Shown: positions 24,597-33,485, counted from the stretch's first letter. The stretch is DNA of 50,566 nucleotides from an uncultured Mycoplasmatota bacterium (GCA_900556025.1 USNG01000007.1:1-50566); one strand, 5' to 3'. Made by a program: numbers and translations. The notes: a model not told the origin generated them from the letters alone.

Positions 24597-25163
24597 ATGA
24601 AGGAAGATGTATTATTAAAATTAATTTCTGCTAATAAAAAAGAAAGTCATAAAATTAATAAAGCAATTGATAAAGCAATTAGTAAAAATGATTTTGGACT
24701 TTTAGATCAGCTTAGAGCTAAAGAAAGAGAAGTAAATGAACGTTCTTTTCAATTATATGAAATGATAGCTCCATTTAAATGTAAAACTAGTTTAGATAAA
24801 AAAGTTGGTTTACTTGAAATAGAAAAATTTAAATATTATATTTATTCTTTTGAACACGAAAAGATAGTTGGAACTATTGAGTATAAAGATACTACTCTTG
24901 GTTCAGAAAATGTTGGTTATAAAATATTTTCTGATTATAGAAGACAAGGTTTTGCATCAAGTGCACTTAGAATTTTATGTAGAGAATTATATTCTCGTGG
25001 AATTAGAAGCTTTACTGCATCTATTGATAATACTAATGTCGCGTCAATTAAAACTATTAAGAATGTTGATCCAGAAGTTGTGTCTGCAAATGATGTTAGA
25101 ATAGTTTTTAGAGTAGATACACAAAAAATATTTGTTGAAGAAAAAATGGAGGAAATGAAATAA
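24597..25163 (+). CDS. GNAT-family acetyltransferase with N-terminal helical region, first gene under Ala T-box
   Basis: The 188-residue protein has a charged helical N-terminal part (1 to about 60; ANKKESHKINKAIDKAI, LRAKEREVNERSF) and a GNAT domain: a beta hairpin (KIVGTIEYKDTTLGSENVGYKIF), the acetyl-CoA pyrophosphate loop YRRQGFASSAL (R-x-x-G-x-A type) and SIDNTNVASIKTI. It should transfer an acyl group from acyl-CoA; the acceptor is unknown. ATG 24597 follows GTGAGGT; the frame is open upstream, but that part lies in the riboswitch. Control by the Ala T-box and overlap with alaS (TAATG) tie it to alanine charging. Confidence 0.8.
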   Translation: MKEDVLLKLISANKKESHKINKAIDKAISKNDFGLLDQLRAKEREVNERSFQLYEMIAPFKCKTSLDKKVGLLEIEKFKYYIYSFEHEKIVGTIEYKDTTLGSENVGYKIFSDYRRQGFASSALRILCRELYSRGIRSFTASIDNTNVASIKTIKNVDPEVVSANDVRIVFRVDTQKIFVEEKMEEMK

Positions 25164-26905
25164 TGAATATTAAAGATTTATATATTAACTTTTTTGTAAG
25201 TAAAGGACATAAGCAAATACCTAGTGCTCCAGTTGTACCAGAAAATGATCCTAGTGTTCTTTTTAATACTGCTGGTATGCAACCATTAATTCCATATTTA
25301 ATGGGACAAACTCATCCTTATGGAACTAGACTTGTTGATTATCAAAAATGTATTAGAACTAATGATTTAGATAATATAGGTGATACTTATCATCATACAT
25401 TCTTTGAAATGTTAGGTAATTGGTCATTAGGTGATTATTTTAAAGATGAAGCTATTAGTTGGAGCTTTGAATTTTTAACAAAAGTATTAAATATTCCAGT
25501 AGAAAGATTAGCTGTTACTGTATATGCTGGTAGTGATAATATTCCATTTGATGAAGTATCTTATAATAAATGGTTAAGTTTAGGAATTAGTGAAAAAAGA
25601 ATAGCTAAGACTGTTGATGATAATTTTTGGATAGCTGGTGAGACTGGACCATGTGGACCTGACTCTGAAATGTTTTATTGGAGAAGTAATGATCCAATTC
25701 CTGAAACTTTTGATACTGAAGATGAAAGATGGGTTGAAATCTGGAATGATGTTTTCATGCAATATAATAAAGATGAAAATGGTAATATAACTGAACTTCC
25801 AAAAAAGAATGTTGATACTGGAATGGGAGTAGAGAGAACTACTGCTATACTTGAAGGAGTAAATGATAATTATTTATCTAGTATATGGAGTGATGTTATT
25901 GATTTAATTAGTGAAATATCTAATTTACCATATGAAGGCAATGAAAATAGTATGAGAATTATTGCTGATCATGTTAGAACAAGTGTATTTATTAGTGCTG
26001 ATCCTGCTGGTGTAAAACCTAGTAATGTTGGACAAGGATACATATTAAGAAGATTAATCAGAAGAATGATTAGACATGCTAAAAAATTAAATATTGATAT
26101 TTCTAGTGATTGGGAGCAAAGATTAGCTAAATTAATTATTCAAAAATATAAAAAATATTATAGTGAATTAAGTGAGAATGAAAATGTTGTTCTTGAAGTA
26201 TTAAAAAATGAAAAAGAAAAATTTAATAGAACTTTAGAAAAAGGTTTAAGAGAATTTGAAAAAGTTGCTTCTAAAAATGATAATATTGATGGACAAACTG
26301 CTTTTCATTTATATGATACTTATGGTTTTCCAATTGAATTAACTATGGAACTTGCTAAAGAAAGAAATATGAGTGTTGATGAAGAAGGTTTTAAAGAAAA
26401 ATTTAAAGCTCATCAAGAATTATCTAGAACAGCAAGTGCTGGACAATTTAAAGGTGGATTAGGTGGACATAGTGAAATTGAAACTAAATATCATACAGCA
26501 ACTCACTTATTAAATGCTGCTTTAAAAGTTGTAGTTGATGAGTCTGTTCATCAAAAAGGAAGTAATATTACTAGTGAAAGAATGAGATTTGATTTTAGTT
26601 GTGATCATAAATTAAGTGATGAAGAGAAAAAGACAACTGAGGATTTAGTTAATAAATGGATTAGTGAAGGCTTAGAAGTCAAATGTGAAGAGATGAGTAA
26701 GGAAGCAGCTATTAATAGTGGAGCTGAATGTATGTTTATTGAAAAGTATCCAGATGTTGTTACTGTTTATACTATTGGAGATGTTTCTAAAGAACTTTGT
26801 GGTGGCCCACATGTTAAGAACACTAGTGAACTTGGACATTTTAGAATTACTAAAGAAGAAGCTAGTTCAGCTGGTGTTAGAAGAATAAAGGCAGTACTTG
26901 AATAG
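25163..26905 (+). CDS. alaS: Alanyl-tRNA synthetase, compact form
   Basis: Charges tRNA-Ala and clears mischarged Ser or Gly. At 580 residues it is far shorter than the usual 850-900. The catalytic domain is complete (FFEMLGNWSLGDYFK, ETGPCGPDSEMFYW, DTGMGVERTTAIL), as is the helical tRNA-binding part. Editing ligands are kept: HTATH at 444-448 and C546-G-G-P-H550. The beta-barrel segment normally between the helical and editing parts (AESGGQ-type) is absent, since residue 430 runs straight into GGLGGHSEIETKYHTATH, and the C-terminal C-Ala domain is missing. The next gene begins immediately after the stop, so no remnant of C-Ala exists. Similar short forms occur in other bacteria as far as I recall. 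Confidence 0.95.
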   Translation: MNIKDLYINFFVSKGHKQIPSAPVVPENDPSVLFNTAGMQPLIPYLMGQTHPYGTRLVDYQKCIRTNDLDNIGDTYHHTFFEMLGNWSLGDYFKDEAISWSFEFLTKVLNIPVERLAVTVYAGSDNIPFDEVSYNKWLSLGISEKRIAKTVDDNFWIAGETGPCGPDSEMFYWRSNDPIPETFDTEDERWVEIWNDVFMQYNKDENGNITELPKKNVDTGMGVERTTAILEGVNDNYLSSIWSDVIDLISEISNLPYEGNENSMRIIADHVRTSVFISADPAGVKPSNVGQGYILRRLIRRMIRHAKKLNIDISSDWEQRLAKLIIQKYKKYYSELSENENVVLEVLKNEKEKFNRTLEKGLREFEKVASKNDNIDGQTAFHLYDTYGFPIELTMELAKERNMSVDEEGFKEKFKAHQELSRTASAGQFKGGLGGHSEIETKYHTATHLLNAALKVVVDESVHQKGSNITSERMRFDFSCDHKLSDEEKKTTEDLVNKWISEGLEVKCEEMSKEAAINSGAECMFIEKYPDVVTVYTIGDVSKELCGGPHVKNTSELGHFRITKEEASSAGVRRIKAVLE

Positions 26906-27517
26906 ATGAAAGAGTTATATTTAATTAGACATTCTGCTCCATTTGTTAAAATAAAAGATAGAGGTAAAATACCATTTAGTGAATTTAGTAAGAACATGAT
27001 TTTGTCTGTTGAAGGTGAGAAAAATGCTTCTAAGCTATGTAATATTCAAGAACTAAGTGGTGTTGATGCTGTTTATTCTAGTAATTCATCAAGAAGCATT
27101 GAAACAGCTAAATATGTAGCTGAAAATAATAATTTAGAGTTAATTGTTGATAATAGATTAAATGAAAGAGAATTTGGCATTACATATATAGATGAATTAC
27201 CTAAAAATTTTAATTATAATCAATTTAGGGATGAAAACTATAAATTAGAAAATGGTGAATCTTTAAAAGAAGTGAATGAAAGAATATATAATTTATTAAA
27301 TGAAGTAAGTGGAGAAAGAATAGTTTTTTGTATTCATGGAGTGATGCTTATGAGTTATTTACAAACTATTTGTGATGTTAGCTTTAAAGATGATAAGTTC
27401 AAAGTATCATTTAATGGTAAAGAAATAATGAATGGTATTATGAGTAATCCTGATGTATTTAAGATAGTTTTTGATAATGATAGAGTTATTGATATACAAA
27501 GAATAAATGTAATTTAA
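26906..27517 (+). CDS. Histidine phosphatase (phosphoglycerate mutase-like) family protein
   Basis: The 203-residue protein begins LYLIRHSAP, the RHG-type phosphate pocket with the His that becomes phosphorylated, and has a second conserved His in VFCIHGVMLMSYL near residue 144. AVYSSNSSRSIETAKYVAE and LNEREFG supply the other family residues. It likely removes phosphate from a small metabolite. The ATG follows the alaS stop with no gap (TAGATG), so it is co-transcribed and probably translationally coupled. The substrate is unknown; the GH and RH motif variant (RHS instead of RHG) is common in minor family members. Confidence 0.8.
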   Translation: MKELYLIRHSAPFVKIKDRGKIPFSEFSKNMILSVEGEKNASKLCNIQELSGVDAVYSSNSSRSIETAKYVAENNNLELIVDNRLNEREFGITYIDELPKNFNYNQFRDENYKLENGESLKEVNERIYNLLNEVSGERIVFCIHGVMLMSYLQTICDVSFKDDKFKVSFNGKEIMNGIMSNPDVFKIVFDNDRVIDIQRINVI

Positions 27518-27548
27518 TACTTATATAATTTTATAGGAAGTGAGACAA

Positions 27549-28568
27549 ATGAATTTTTATGATTTTACACAAGAAGAATTAGAGAGTTATTTAATAGAAA
27601 ATGGATTTAAAAAATATAATGCTACTCAAATAATAGAGTGGGTTTATGAAAAGAAGATAACTGATTTTAATTTAATGACTAATTTAAGTAAAAAACTTAT
27701 TTCTTTTTGTAATGAAAATATTAAATTTGAAGAATTAAGTGTTGTTAAAGTTGAAAAGAGTAATCTTGCTAATAAATATCTTTTAGAATTATCTGATCAT
27801 AATAAAATAGAATGTGTACTTATGAATCATGATTATGGATATTCATTATGTGTTTCAAGTCAAGTTGGATGTAATATGGGATGTTCTTTTTGTGAGAGTG
27901 GAAGACTTAAAAAAGTAAGAGATTTACGTTTAAGTGAATTAGTGTCTCAAGTTTTGTGTGTAAGCAAATATGAAAATATTAGAATAGATTCTATAGTTGT
28001 TATGGGAATTGGAGAACCTTTTGATAATTTTGAAAATATTAAAAGATTCATTAAAGTTGTAACTAATAATAAAATGATTAATATAGGGCAAAGACATTTG
28101 ACTATATCTACTTGTGGACTTGTACCTAAAATTTATGAATTCGCTGATTTGGAAACAGGTGTAAATTTAGCTGTTAGTTTACATGCCCCTAATAATGAAA
28201 TTAGAGATAAGATAATGAAAGTAAATCATGCTTATAAAATAGAAAAAGTTATGGAAGCACTAGATTATTATATTAAAAAAACTAATAGAAGAGTAACAAT
28301 AGAATATATAATGTTAGAAGGAATAAATGATAGTGATAAGTGTGCTTATGAGCTTGCTTCTCTTGTAAAAGGAAAACTTATGTATGTGAATTTAATACCT
28401 TATAATGAGACATCTAATTTTACAATGAAAAGAAGTAATGACTTTAAAATAAAGAGTTTTTATGATATACTTAAATCGAATAATGTAAATGTAACAATAA
28501 GAAAAGAAATGGGTGGTAATTTATCAGCTGCCTGTGGACAACTTAGAGCTAACAATATGGAGGAATAA
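27549..28568 (+). CDS. rlmN: 23S rRNA (adenine-C2) methyltransferase, radical SAM (RlmN)
   Basis: Methylates A2503 in the ribosomal peptidyl-transferase centre and A37 in some tRNAs. The 339-residue protein has the C-x3-C-x2-C cluster motif (Cys108, Cys112, Cys115 in GCNMGCSFC), VVMGIGEPFDN, LAVSLHAP and the C-terminal methyl-carrying Cys329 in AACGQLRA. ATG 27549 is chosen because GGAAGTGAG lies just upstream; a GTG at 27540 lies within that site. Followed at two bases by the PP2C gene: this order (rlmN-prpC-prkC-rsgA-rpe) is conserved in Bacillota. Confidence 0.95.
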   Translation: MNFYDFTQEELESYLIENGFKKYNATQIIEWVYEKKITDFNLMTNLSKKLISFCNENIKFEELSVVKVEKSNLANKYLLELSDHNKIECVLMNHDYGYSLCVSSQVGCNMGCSFCESGRLKKVRDLRLSELVSQVLCVSKYENIRIDSIVVMGIGEPFDNFENIKRFIKVVTNNKMINIGQRHLTISTCGLVPKIYEFADLETGVNLAVSLHAPNNEIRDKIMKVNHAYKIEKVMEALDYYIKKTNRRVTIEYIMLEGINDSDKCAYELASLVKGKLMYVNLIPYNETSNFTMKRSNDFKIKSFYDILKSNNVNVTIRKEMGGNLSAACGQLRANNMEE

Positions 28569-28569
28569 T

Positions 28570-29307
28570 ATGAAGGCATTTTATCAAACTGATGCTGGTA
28601 AAGTAAGAAGTCACAATGAAGATTCAGTAACAATTATTAAAAATTTAAATGATGAATATTTAGTAGTAGTTGCTGATGGTATGGGAGGACATAAAGCTGG
28701 AGAAGTAGCTAGTTCTTTAGTAGTTGGTGAACTTGGAAAGAGATTTTCTGAATTATCTAGCATTGGAAGTAAAGAAGAAGCTGTTATTTGGTTAAAAGAG
28801 ATTATTGATGAAATAAATGTTAAAATACTAAGATATGCAGAAGAACATGTTGATGCTAATGGCCTTGGTACTACTTGTGTATGTGCAATACTAACTAAAG
28901 ATTTTCTTATTTTTGGAAATATAGGAGATTCTAGTGGATTTGTATTTAAAAAAGGAAAATTATATAAAGTTACTAAAGATCATACACTTGTTAATATGCT
29001 TTTAGAGAGTGGAGAATTAACTGAAAGTGCAGCTATGACTCATCCTCAAAAGAATGTATTAATGAGAGCACTTGGAGCAGCAGAAACTATTGAAATGGAT
29101 ATTTTTGATGTTGAAAGAGATGTTGATGGGGTGTTCTTATGTAGTGATGGTTTAACAAATATGTTAACTGTAGAACAAATGGAAAAAGTATTAAATGATA
29201 AAGATCTTGATTTACAAGATCAAGTGGGAAAAATGATAATGAAGGCGAATATGCGTGGGGGAACAGATAATATTACAATAGCATGTATTAGATTCGGTGG
29301 TGAATAA
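28570..29307 (+). CDS. prpC: PP2C-type Ser/Thr protein phosphatase (PrpC)
   Basis: The 245-residue manganese-dependent phosphatase reverses phosphorylation by the adjacent PASTA kinase. PP2C motifs are in order: TDAGKVRSHNEDS, VVADGMGGHKAGEVAS, GLGTTCVCAIL, IGDSSGFVFKKGKL, VTKDHTLVN, LCSDGLTNML and GGTDNITIACI, with metal-binding Asp residues intact. GGAGG overlaps the rlmN stop region, and ATG 28570 follows at good spacing. It lacks a membrane segment and should be cytosolic. The kinase gene starts three bases after the stop. Confidence 0.93.
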   Translation: MKAFYQTDAGKVRSHNEDSVTIIKNLNDEYLVVVADGMGGHKAGEVASSLVVGELGKRFSELSSIGSKEEAVIWLKEIIDEINVKILRYAEEHVDANGLGTTCVCAILTKDFLIFGNIGDSSGFVFKKGKLYKVTKDHTLVNMLLESGELTESAAMTHPQKNVLMRALGAAETIEMDIFDVERDVDGVFLCSDGLTNMLTVEQMEKVLNDKDLDLQDQVGKMIMKANMRGGTDNITIACIRFGGE

Positions 29308-29309
29308 GT

Positions 29310-31073
29310 GTGATAGTTAAAGGTTCTATTATAAATGATAGATATCAGATAATTAAGACATTAGGTGAAGGTGGAATGGCTAATGTATATTTAGCTCATG
29401 ACAATATATTAGATAGAAATGTAGCAGTTAAAGTTTTAAGAGGAGATCTTGCTAATGATGAAAAGTTTGTTAGAAGATTTCAAAGAGAAGCTTTATCAGC
29501 TTCTAGTCTAAGTCATCCTAATATTGTTGAGATGTATGATGTTGGTGAAGATGATGGTCAATATTATATAGTTATGGAATATGTTGATGGTAAGACTTTA
29601 AAACAAGTTTTAAAACAAAGAGGTCATTTATCAATTACTGAAGTAGTTGATATTATGCTTCAATTAACTGATGGTCTTGCTCATGCACATGATGCTTATA
29701 TAATTCATAGAGATATTAAACCTCAAAATATTATGATTTTATCTAATGGAATGATAAAAATAACTGATTTTGGAGTAGCTACTGCGTTAAACTCAACTCA
29801 ATTAACACAAACTAATTCAGTTATGGGTACAGTACATTATTTACCTCCAGAACAAGCTAATGGTAAAGGTTCTACTGTTAGAAGTGATATTTATTCTATG
29901 GGAATAATGATGTATGAATTATTGACTGGTTTGGTTCCATATAAGGGTGAGAGTGCTGTTGAGATAGCATTGAAACATCTTAGAGAACCACTTCCAAGTG
30001 TTAGAAAAGTAGATCCAACAATTCCTCAATCTATTGAGAATGTTATTATTAGAGCTACTGCTAAAAATCCTAAAAATAGATATACTGATGCAAGAGAAAT
30101 GCATGAAGATATAAAGACTGCTTTAGATGATTCTAGAAAAGATGAAAAGAGATGGGTATATAAGTATCCTGAAAATGATTTAGAAGAAACTAAAAAGTTA
30201 GATGATGATTTAAAAGATCTTGAAAAGCAAGAACAAATAATTAAAAAGAAAAAAGAAATAGAGTTAGAAAAAGAAGAAATGGCAGAAAATAAAAAATCAA
30301 ATAAATTATTAATTGTTTTAGTTAGTATTTTTACAGCAATTATTTTGACTATTACTGTTGCGATGACAATATATTTTAAGAAGAGTGAAGTTAAAAATGT
30401 TATGATTCCTGATGTAAGTAATAAGAGTGCTAAAGATGCTTCTAATGAACTTACTGATAAAGGCTTTGAAGTAATAACTGAGTATAAATATGTTTCTAGT
30501 AGTACTATAGAAGAAGGAAAAGTTGTAAAGACTAGTCCTGAAATTGGTACTAAGAGAAAATCTGGTGCTAAAATAACATTATATTTAAGTTCTGGAGAAG
30601 GTAAATATATTGTAGAAGATTTTACTAATGAAAATTATTTAGTTGCTAAAGGAAAGATTGAAGCTCAATGTGAATGTAATGTAGTAGTTGAAACTGAAAA
30701 AGTAGAAGAAGGAAAAGATGTTAAGGAAGATATTGTTTTAAAAACTGTTCCTGGTGCTGGAGAAGCTAGTAAATTAGGTGATCAAATTAAAATAATTATT
30801 CCTGAAGTTGAATATAAATATCCTGATTTTACTAAAGGATATACTATTGATAAAATAGAAGATTTTGCTAAGAAGCATGAATTAAAATTAGAATATAAAT
30901 ATCAAGAAACTACTAGTGTGCCAGAGGGTACAATATTAAAACAAAATAGAGCTGCTGATTCTATTGTTGCTCCTGGTGTAACTCTTGTAATTACTATTGC
31001 TCAATCACCTGAACCTACAGAAGAGGATACTACACAAGAAGGTGAAATCACTGAAGACAATGGAATGGATTAG
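29310..31073 (+). CDS. prkC: PASTA-domain Ser/Thr protein kinase (PrkC-like)
   Basis: The 587-residue membrane kinase senses cell-wall fragments and controls growth and wall synthesis. The kinase domain (about 10-270) has the GEGGMANV loop, Lys41 (VAVKVL), catalytic Asp135 in HRDIKPQN and DFGVA. A charged juxtamembrane helix (about 290-328) leads to one membrane helix (about 330-352) and three extracellular PASTA repeats (about 362-430, 432-500, 504-570), then an acidic Thr/Glu tail. The start is GTG at 29310 after GGTGGTGA; no better ATG exists. PASTA 2 contains an unusual CEC pair. Partner phosphatase lies directly upstream. Confidence 0.95.
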   Translation: MIVKGSIINDRYQIIKTLGEGGMANVYLAHDNILDRNVAVKVLRGDLANDEKFVRRFQREALSASSLSHPNIVEMYDVGEDDGQYYIVMEYVDGKTLKQVLKQRGHLSITEVVDIMLQLTDGLAHAHDAYIIHRDIKPQNIMILSNGMIKITDFGVATALNSTQLTQTNSVMGTVHYLPPEQANGKGSTVRSDIYSMGIMMYELLTGLVPYKGESAVEIALKHLREPLPSVRKVDPTIPQSIENVIIRATAKNPKNRYTDAREMHEDIKTALDDSRKDEKRWVYKYPENDLEETKKLDDDLKDLEKQEQIIKKKKEIELEKEEMAENKKSNKLLIVLVSIFTAIILTITVAMTIYFKKSEVKNVMIPDVSNKSAKDASNELTDKGFEVITEYKYVSSSTIEEGKVVKTSPEIGTKRKSGAKITLYLSSGEGKYIVEDFTNENYLVAKGKIEAQCECNVVVETEKVEEGKDVKEDIVLKTVPGAGEASKLGDQIKIIIPEVEYKYPDFTKGYTIDKIEDFAKKHELKLEYKYQETTSVPEGTILKQNRAADSIVAPGVTLVITIAQSPEPTEEDTTQEGEITEDNGMD

Positions 31074-31092
31074 TCTTAATAATGGGGGGAAA

Positions 31093-31923
31093 ATGAATGG
31101 TAAGATAATATGCGTTAATGCAGCAATACATAAAGTTTTACTTGAAAATAATACTATAATTGATACTAAAGTAAGAGGAAAATTAAGAAATGATAAAGTT
31201 CATCCAGTAGTTGGTGATAATGTAGTTGTTAATACACAAACTAAAACTATTGAAAAAGTTGAATCTAGAAGAAATTATTTGGAAAGACCACTTATTGCTA
31301 ATATAGATAAATTACTTATAGTGATGAGTACATCTATTCCAGTATTTTCTTCTTACTTAATTGATAAATTTTTGGTGATAGCTTTTGCTAATAAGATTGA
31401 ACCTATCATAGTTATTACTAAGACTGATATGATAAGTTTAAAAGAAAAAAATGATATTAAAAAATATATTAGTTATTATAGAAAACTTGGTATTAAAGTT
31501 TATATAAATACTAGTGTAAGCAAAATAAAGAATGAATTTAAGGATTCAGTTGTTGCTTTATGTGGTCAGACTGGAAGTGGAAAATCTAGTTTATTAAATA
31601 GAATTGATGCTTCATTATCTTTAAAGACTGGAGAAGTTTCACTTAGTTTAGGAAGAGGTAAACATACTACTAGACTTGTTGAATTATTAGAAGTTAATGG
31701 TGGTCTTATTGCTGATACTCCTGGATTTAGTTCTTTAGAAATAAGTGTTCCAAGAAAAGATATAAAAAAATATTATCCTGATTTTAATAAACCTTGTAAA
31801 TATAGATCTTGTTCTCATATTAAAGAAGATGGATGTGAAATTATTAATCTTGTAAACAAAGGTAAAATTCCTGAATGGAGATATGAAAATTATATTAAGT
31901 TTATGGAGGAAGTTAAATCATGA
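31093..31923 (+). CDS. rsgA: Ribosome small-subunit GTPase RsgA
   Basis: Circularly permuted GTPase that acts late in 30S subunit assembly. The 276-residue protein has an N-terminal OB fold (GKIICVNAAIHKVLLEN, VVGDNVVV), then G4 (ITKTD), G1 (GQTGSGKSSLLN) and G3 (DTPGFSSLE) in permuted order, and a C-terminal zinc region CKYRSCSHIKEDGCEI. ATG 31093 is preceded by GGGGGGA; the upstream open frame overlaps the kinase gene and is not used. It overlaps rpe by ATGA. The position after prkC is the standard Bacillota order. Confidence 0.95.
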   Translation: MNGKIICVNAAIHKVLLENNTIIDTKVRGKLRNDKVHPVVGDNVVVNTQTKTIEKVESRRNYLERPLIANIDKLLIVMSTSIPVFSSYLIDKFLVIAFANKIEPIIVITKTDMISLKEKNDIKKYISYYRKLGIKVYINTSVSKIKNEFKDSVVALCGQTGSGKSSLLNRIDASLSLKTGEVSLSLGRGKHTTRLVELLEVNGGLIADTPGFSSLEISVPRKDIKKYYPDFNKPCKYRSCSHIKEDGCEIINLVNKGKIPEWRYENYIKFMEEVKS

Positions 31924-32555
31924 AAGTAGGAGTATCAATATTATCTTCTAGTATTAAAGCAGAAGATATTGTTAAAAAATTAGATGGAAGTAGTGCTGAT
32001 TATATTCATGTTGACATTATGGATGGAAAGTTCGTAGAAAATAAAACATGGACTTATAGTGAAGTTAAAAAAATAGTTAGTTATTCTTCTTTACCATTAG
32101 ATGTTCATTTGATGGTTAAAGATCCAGCTAAATATATAGAAGATTATGCTTTATTAAACACTACTAATTTAATATTTCATTATGAAGCAGTAAAAGATAT
32201 AGAAAGTATGATTTCTTTAGTAAAAGAATATGGTTTGAAAGTAGGTATAGCAATAAATCCTGAAACTAGTGAAGAAGTGTTATTTCCATACTTAAAAGAT
32301 ATAGATGTAGCTCTTGTTATGAGTGTTGTTCCTGGTAAGAGTGGACAATCTTTTATAGAAAATACTCCTTCTAAAATTAAAAATTTAAAAGAAGAAATTA
32401 TTAGACAAGGAGTTAAAACTATAATATCTGTTGATGGTGGGATTAATGATGAAACTGGTCTTTTGTGTAAAGAAGCTGGGGTAGATATGTTAGTTTCTGC
32501 TTCATATATTCATAAAGATATTGTTAATAATATAAAAGTTCTTAAAGATTTATAG
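31920..32555 (+). CDS. rpe: Ribulose-phosphate 3-epimerase
   Basis: Interconverts ribulose 5-phosphate and xylulose 5-phosphate in the pentose phosphate pathway. The 211-residue TIM barrel shows DYIHVDIMDGKFVEN (metal and catalytic Asp), PLDVHLMV, IFHYEA, GIAINPET, VMSVVPGKSGQSFIE (family: VxPGFGGQxF) and SVDGGIN with the second catalytic Asp. Gly-Gly of the phosphate loop is replaced by Lys-Ser (PGKSGQ), as seen in some homologues. The ATG overlaps the rsgA stop (ATGA) with TGGAGGAAG upstream. It closes the rlmN-prpC-prkC-rsgA-rpe cluster. Confidence 0.95.
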   Translation: MKVGVSILSSSIKAEDIVKKLDGSSADYIHVDIMDGKFVENKTWTYSEVKKIVSYSSLPLDVHLMVKDPAKYIEDYALLNTTNLIFHYEAVKDIESMISLVKEYGLKVGIAINPETSEEVLFPYLKDIDVALVMSVVPGKSGQSFIENTPSKIKNLKEEIIRQGVKTIISVDGGINDETGLLCKEAGVDMLVSASYIHKDIVNNIKVLKDL

Positions 32556-32599
32556 TATATTTTTTATAATATTATACATAATATATAGTGGTGAATGAT

Positions 32600-32704
32600 A
32601 TGTATAATAGTTATTTGAAAAAAATGAAATTTATTAATACTATGTATGAAGAATATATTCCTCCTGAAGAGGAAGAATTTGATAGAATAGAGAAATATAG
32701 ATAA
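32600..32704 (+). CDS. Small acidic protein of 34 residues, unknown
   Basis: A short frame starting at ATG 32600, after GTGGTGA, encodes a Tyr-rich N-terminal half (MYNSYLKKMKFINTMYEEY), then PPEEEEFD and a basic end. Its stop codon abuts a perfect terminator hairpin, and an A/T-rich region with TATAAT (32565-32570) precedes it, which together suggest a real transcript. There is no recognised family. It could also be a short untranslated RNA; confidence rests on context only. Confidence 0.5.
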   Translation: MYNSYLKKMKFINTMYEEYIPPEEEEFDRIEKYR

Positions 32705-32726
32705 CATGCCTATTGGCATGTTTTTG
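32703..32726 (+). terminator. Rho-independent terminator
   Basis: Perfect arms AACATGCC (32703-32710) and GGCATGTT (32715-32722), loop TATT, then T. Confidence 0.85.
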
Positions 32727-32732
32727 TTTATA

Positions 32733-32741
32733 TGATAAAAT
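32733..32741 (+). promoter_or_regulatory. Extended -10 promoter element
   Basis: TGATAAAAT (TGn plus TAAAAT) just behind the terminator. Predicted start near 32748 rules out the upstream in-frame ATGs and supports 32758 as the gene start. Confidence 0.45.
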
Positions 32742-32757
32742 GAAGATGGTGAAGAAT

Positions 32758-33444
32758 ATGAATAGGAAAATGTTTTATATTATTTTGTTTGCTCTTATTT
32801 TTATGCTTGGATTATTTACATTATTTAGTAATTTAGGAAAAGATAAAAATAATATAGATGATAAAGATAAAATTATTGAGGGTAAATATATTTCTAAAAA
32901 GTATATAATTGATGAAAAAGAAATAAGTGATGAAATTAAAGTTAATATAAAGAATGATAGTATTAAAACATTTGAACTAGAACAAATGGATAAACTAGGA
33001 GATAATATCAAATTTGGAATATATAAATATATTATTAATGATGATATTAAATATTTAGTTGATTTAAGAAATGATACTAAAAAAGCAAATATATATTTTA
33101 AAAATAAACTTATTGCTAGTTATGAATGTGAAACTTATGGATTAACTGAAATATCTAACTATGGTGAACATTATATTTTAAGTGAGCAAGTAGAGTTTTA
33201 TAACAATAATTATATTATTGATGGAAGTGGTAAGATTAAATATATGTTTCATGGAACATTTACTTATGATGAAAAAAATAATTACTTAAATATATTTGAA
33301 ATGGATTATGAAAATACTGTTTTGAAAGTATATCATTTTGACTTAAATAAAAATGATTATAAGAAGTTAGATTTTACTTTAGAATATGATTATTGTAGTG
33401 ATAAGGTATCTAAAAAGTATAATATGACATTTTGTTTTGAATAA
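32758..33444 (+). CDS. Membrane-anchored extracytoplasmic protein, unknown
   Basis: The 228-residue product has a basic start (MNRK), one hydrophobic helix (about 5-25, FYIILFALIFMLGLFTLF) and a polar extracytoplasmic domain rich in Lys, Asp, Asn and Ile, with beta-strand-like alternation and Cys residues near 119, 217 and at the end. A signal anchor is more likely than cleavage, as no lipobox or clear cleavage site is seen. GGTGAAG precedes ATG 32758; in-frame ATGs at 32740 and 32746 lie upstream of the likely transcript start. No family recognised. A terminator follows. Confidence 0.65.
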   Translation: MNRKMFYIILFALIFMLGLFTLFSNLGKDKNNIDDKDKIIEGKYISKKYIIDEKEISDEIKVNIKNDSIKTFELEQMDKLGDNIKFGIYKYIINDDIKYLVDLRNDTKKANIYFKNKLIASYECETYGLTEISNYGEHYILSEQVEFYNNNYIIDGSGKIKYMFHGTFTYDEKNNYLNIFEMDYENTVLKVYHFDLNKNDYKKLDFTLEYDYCSDKVSKKYNMTFCFE

Positions 33445-33468
33445 AAGTGAAATTATTTCACTTTTTTT
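33443..33468 (+). terminator. Rho-independent terminator
   Basis: Arms AAAAGTGAAA (33443-33452) and TTTCACTTTT (33456-33465) with a three-base loop, then T. Confidence 0.8.
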
Positions 33469-33476
33469 CTTTTGTT

Positions 33477-33485
33477 TGATATAAT
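33477..33485 (+). promoter_or_regulatory. Extended -10 promoter element of ackA
   Basis: TGATATAAT directly after the terminator tail; identical to the element at 14841. Predicted start near 33492. Confidence 0.5.

Noticed and set aside
24868..25104. Alternative + strand frame within the GNAT gene
   Set aside because: Out-of-frame shadow without ribosome site or family features.
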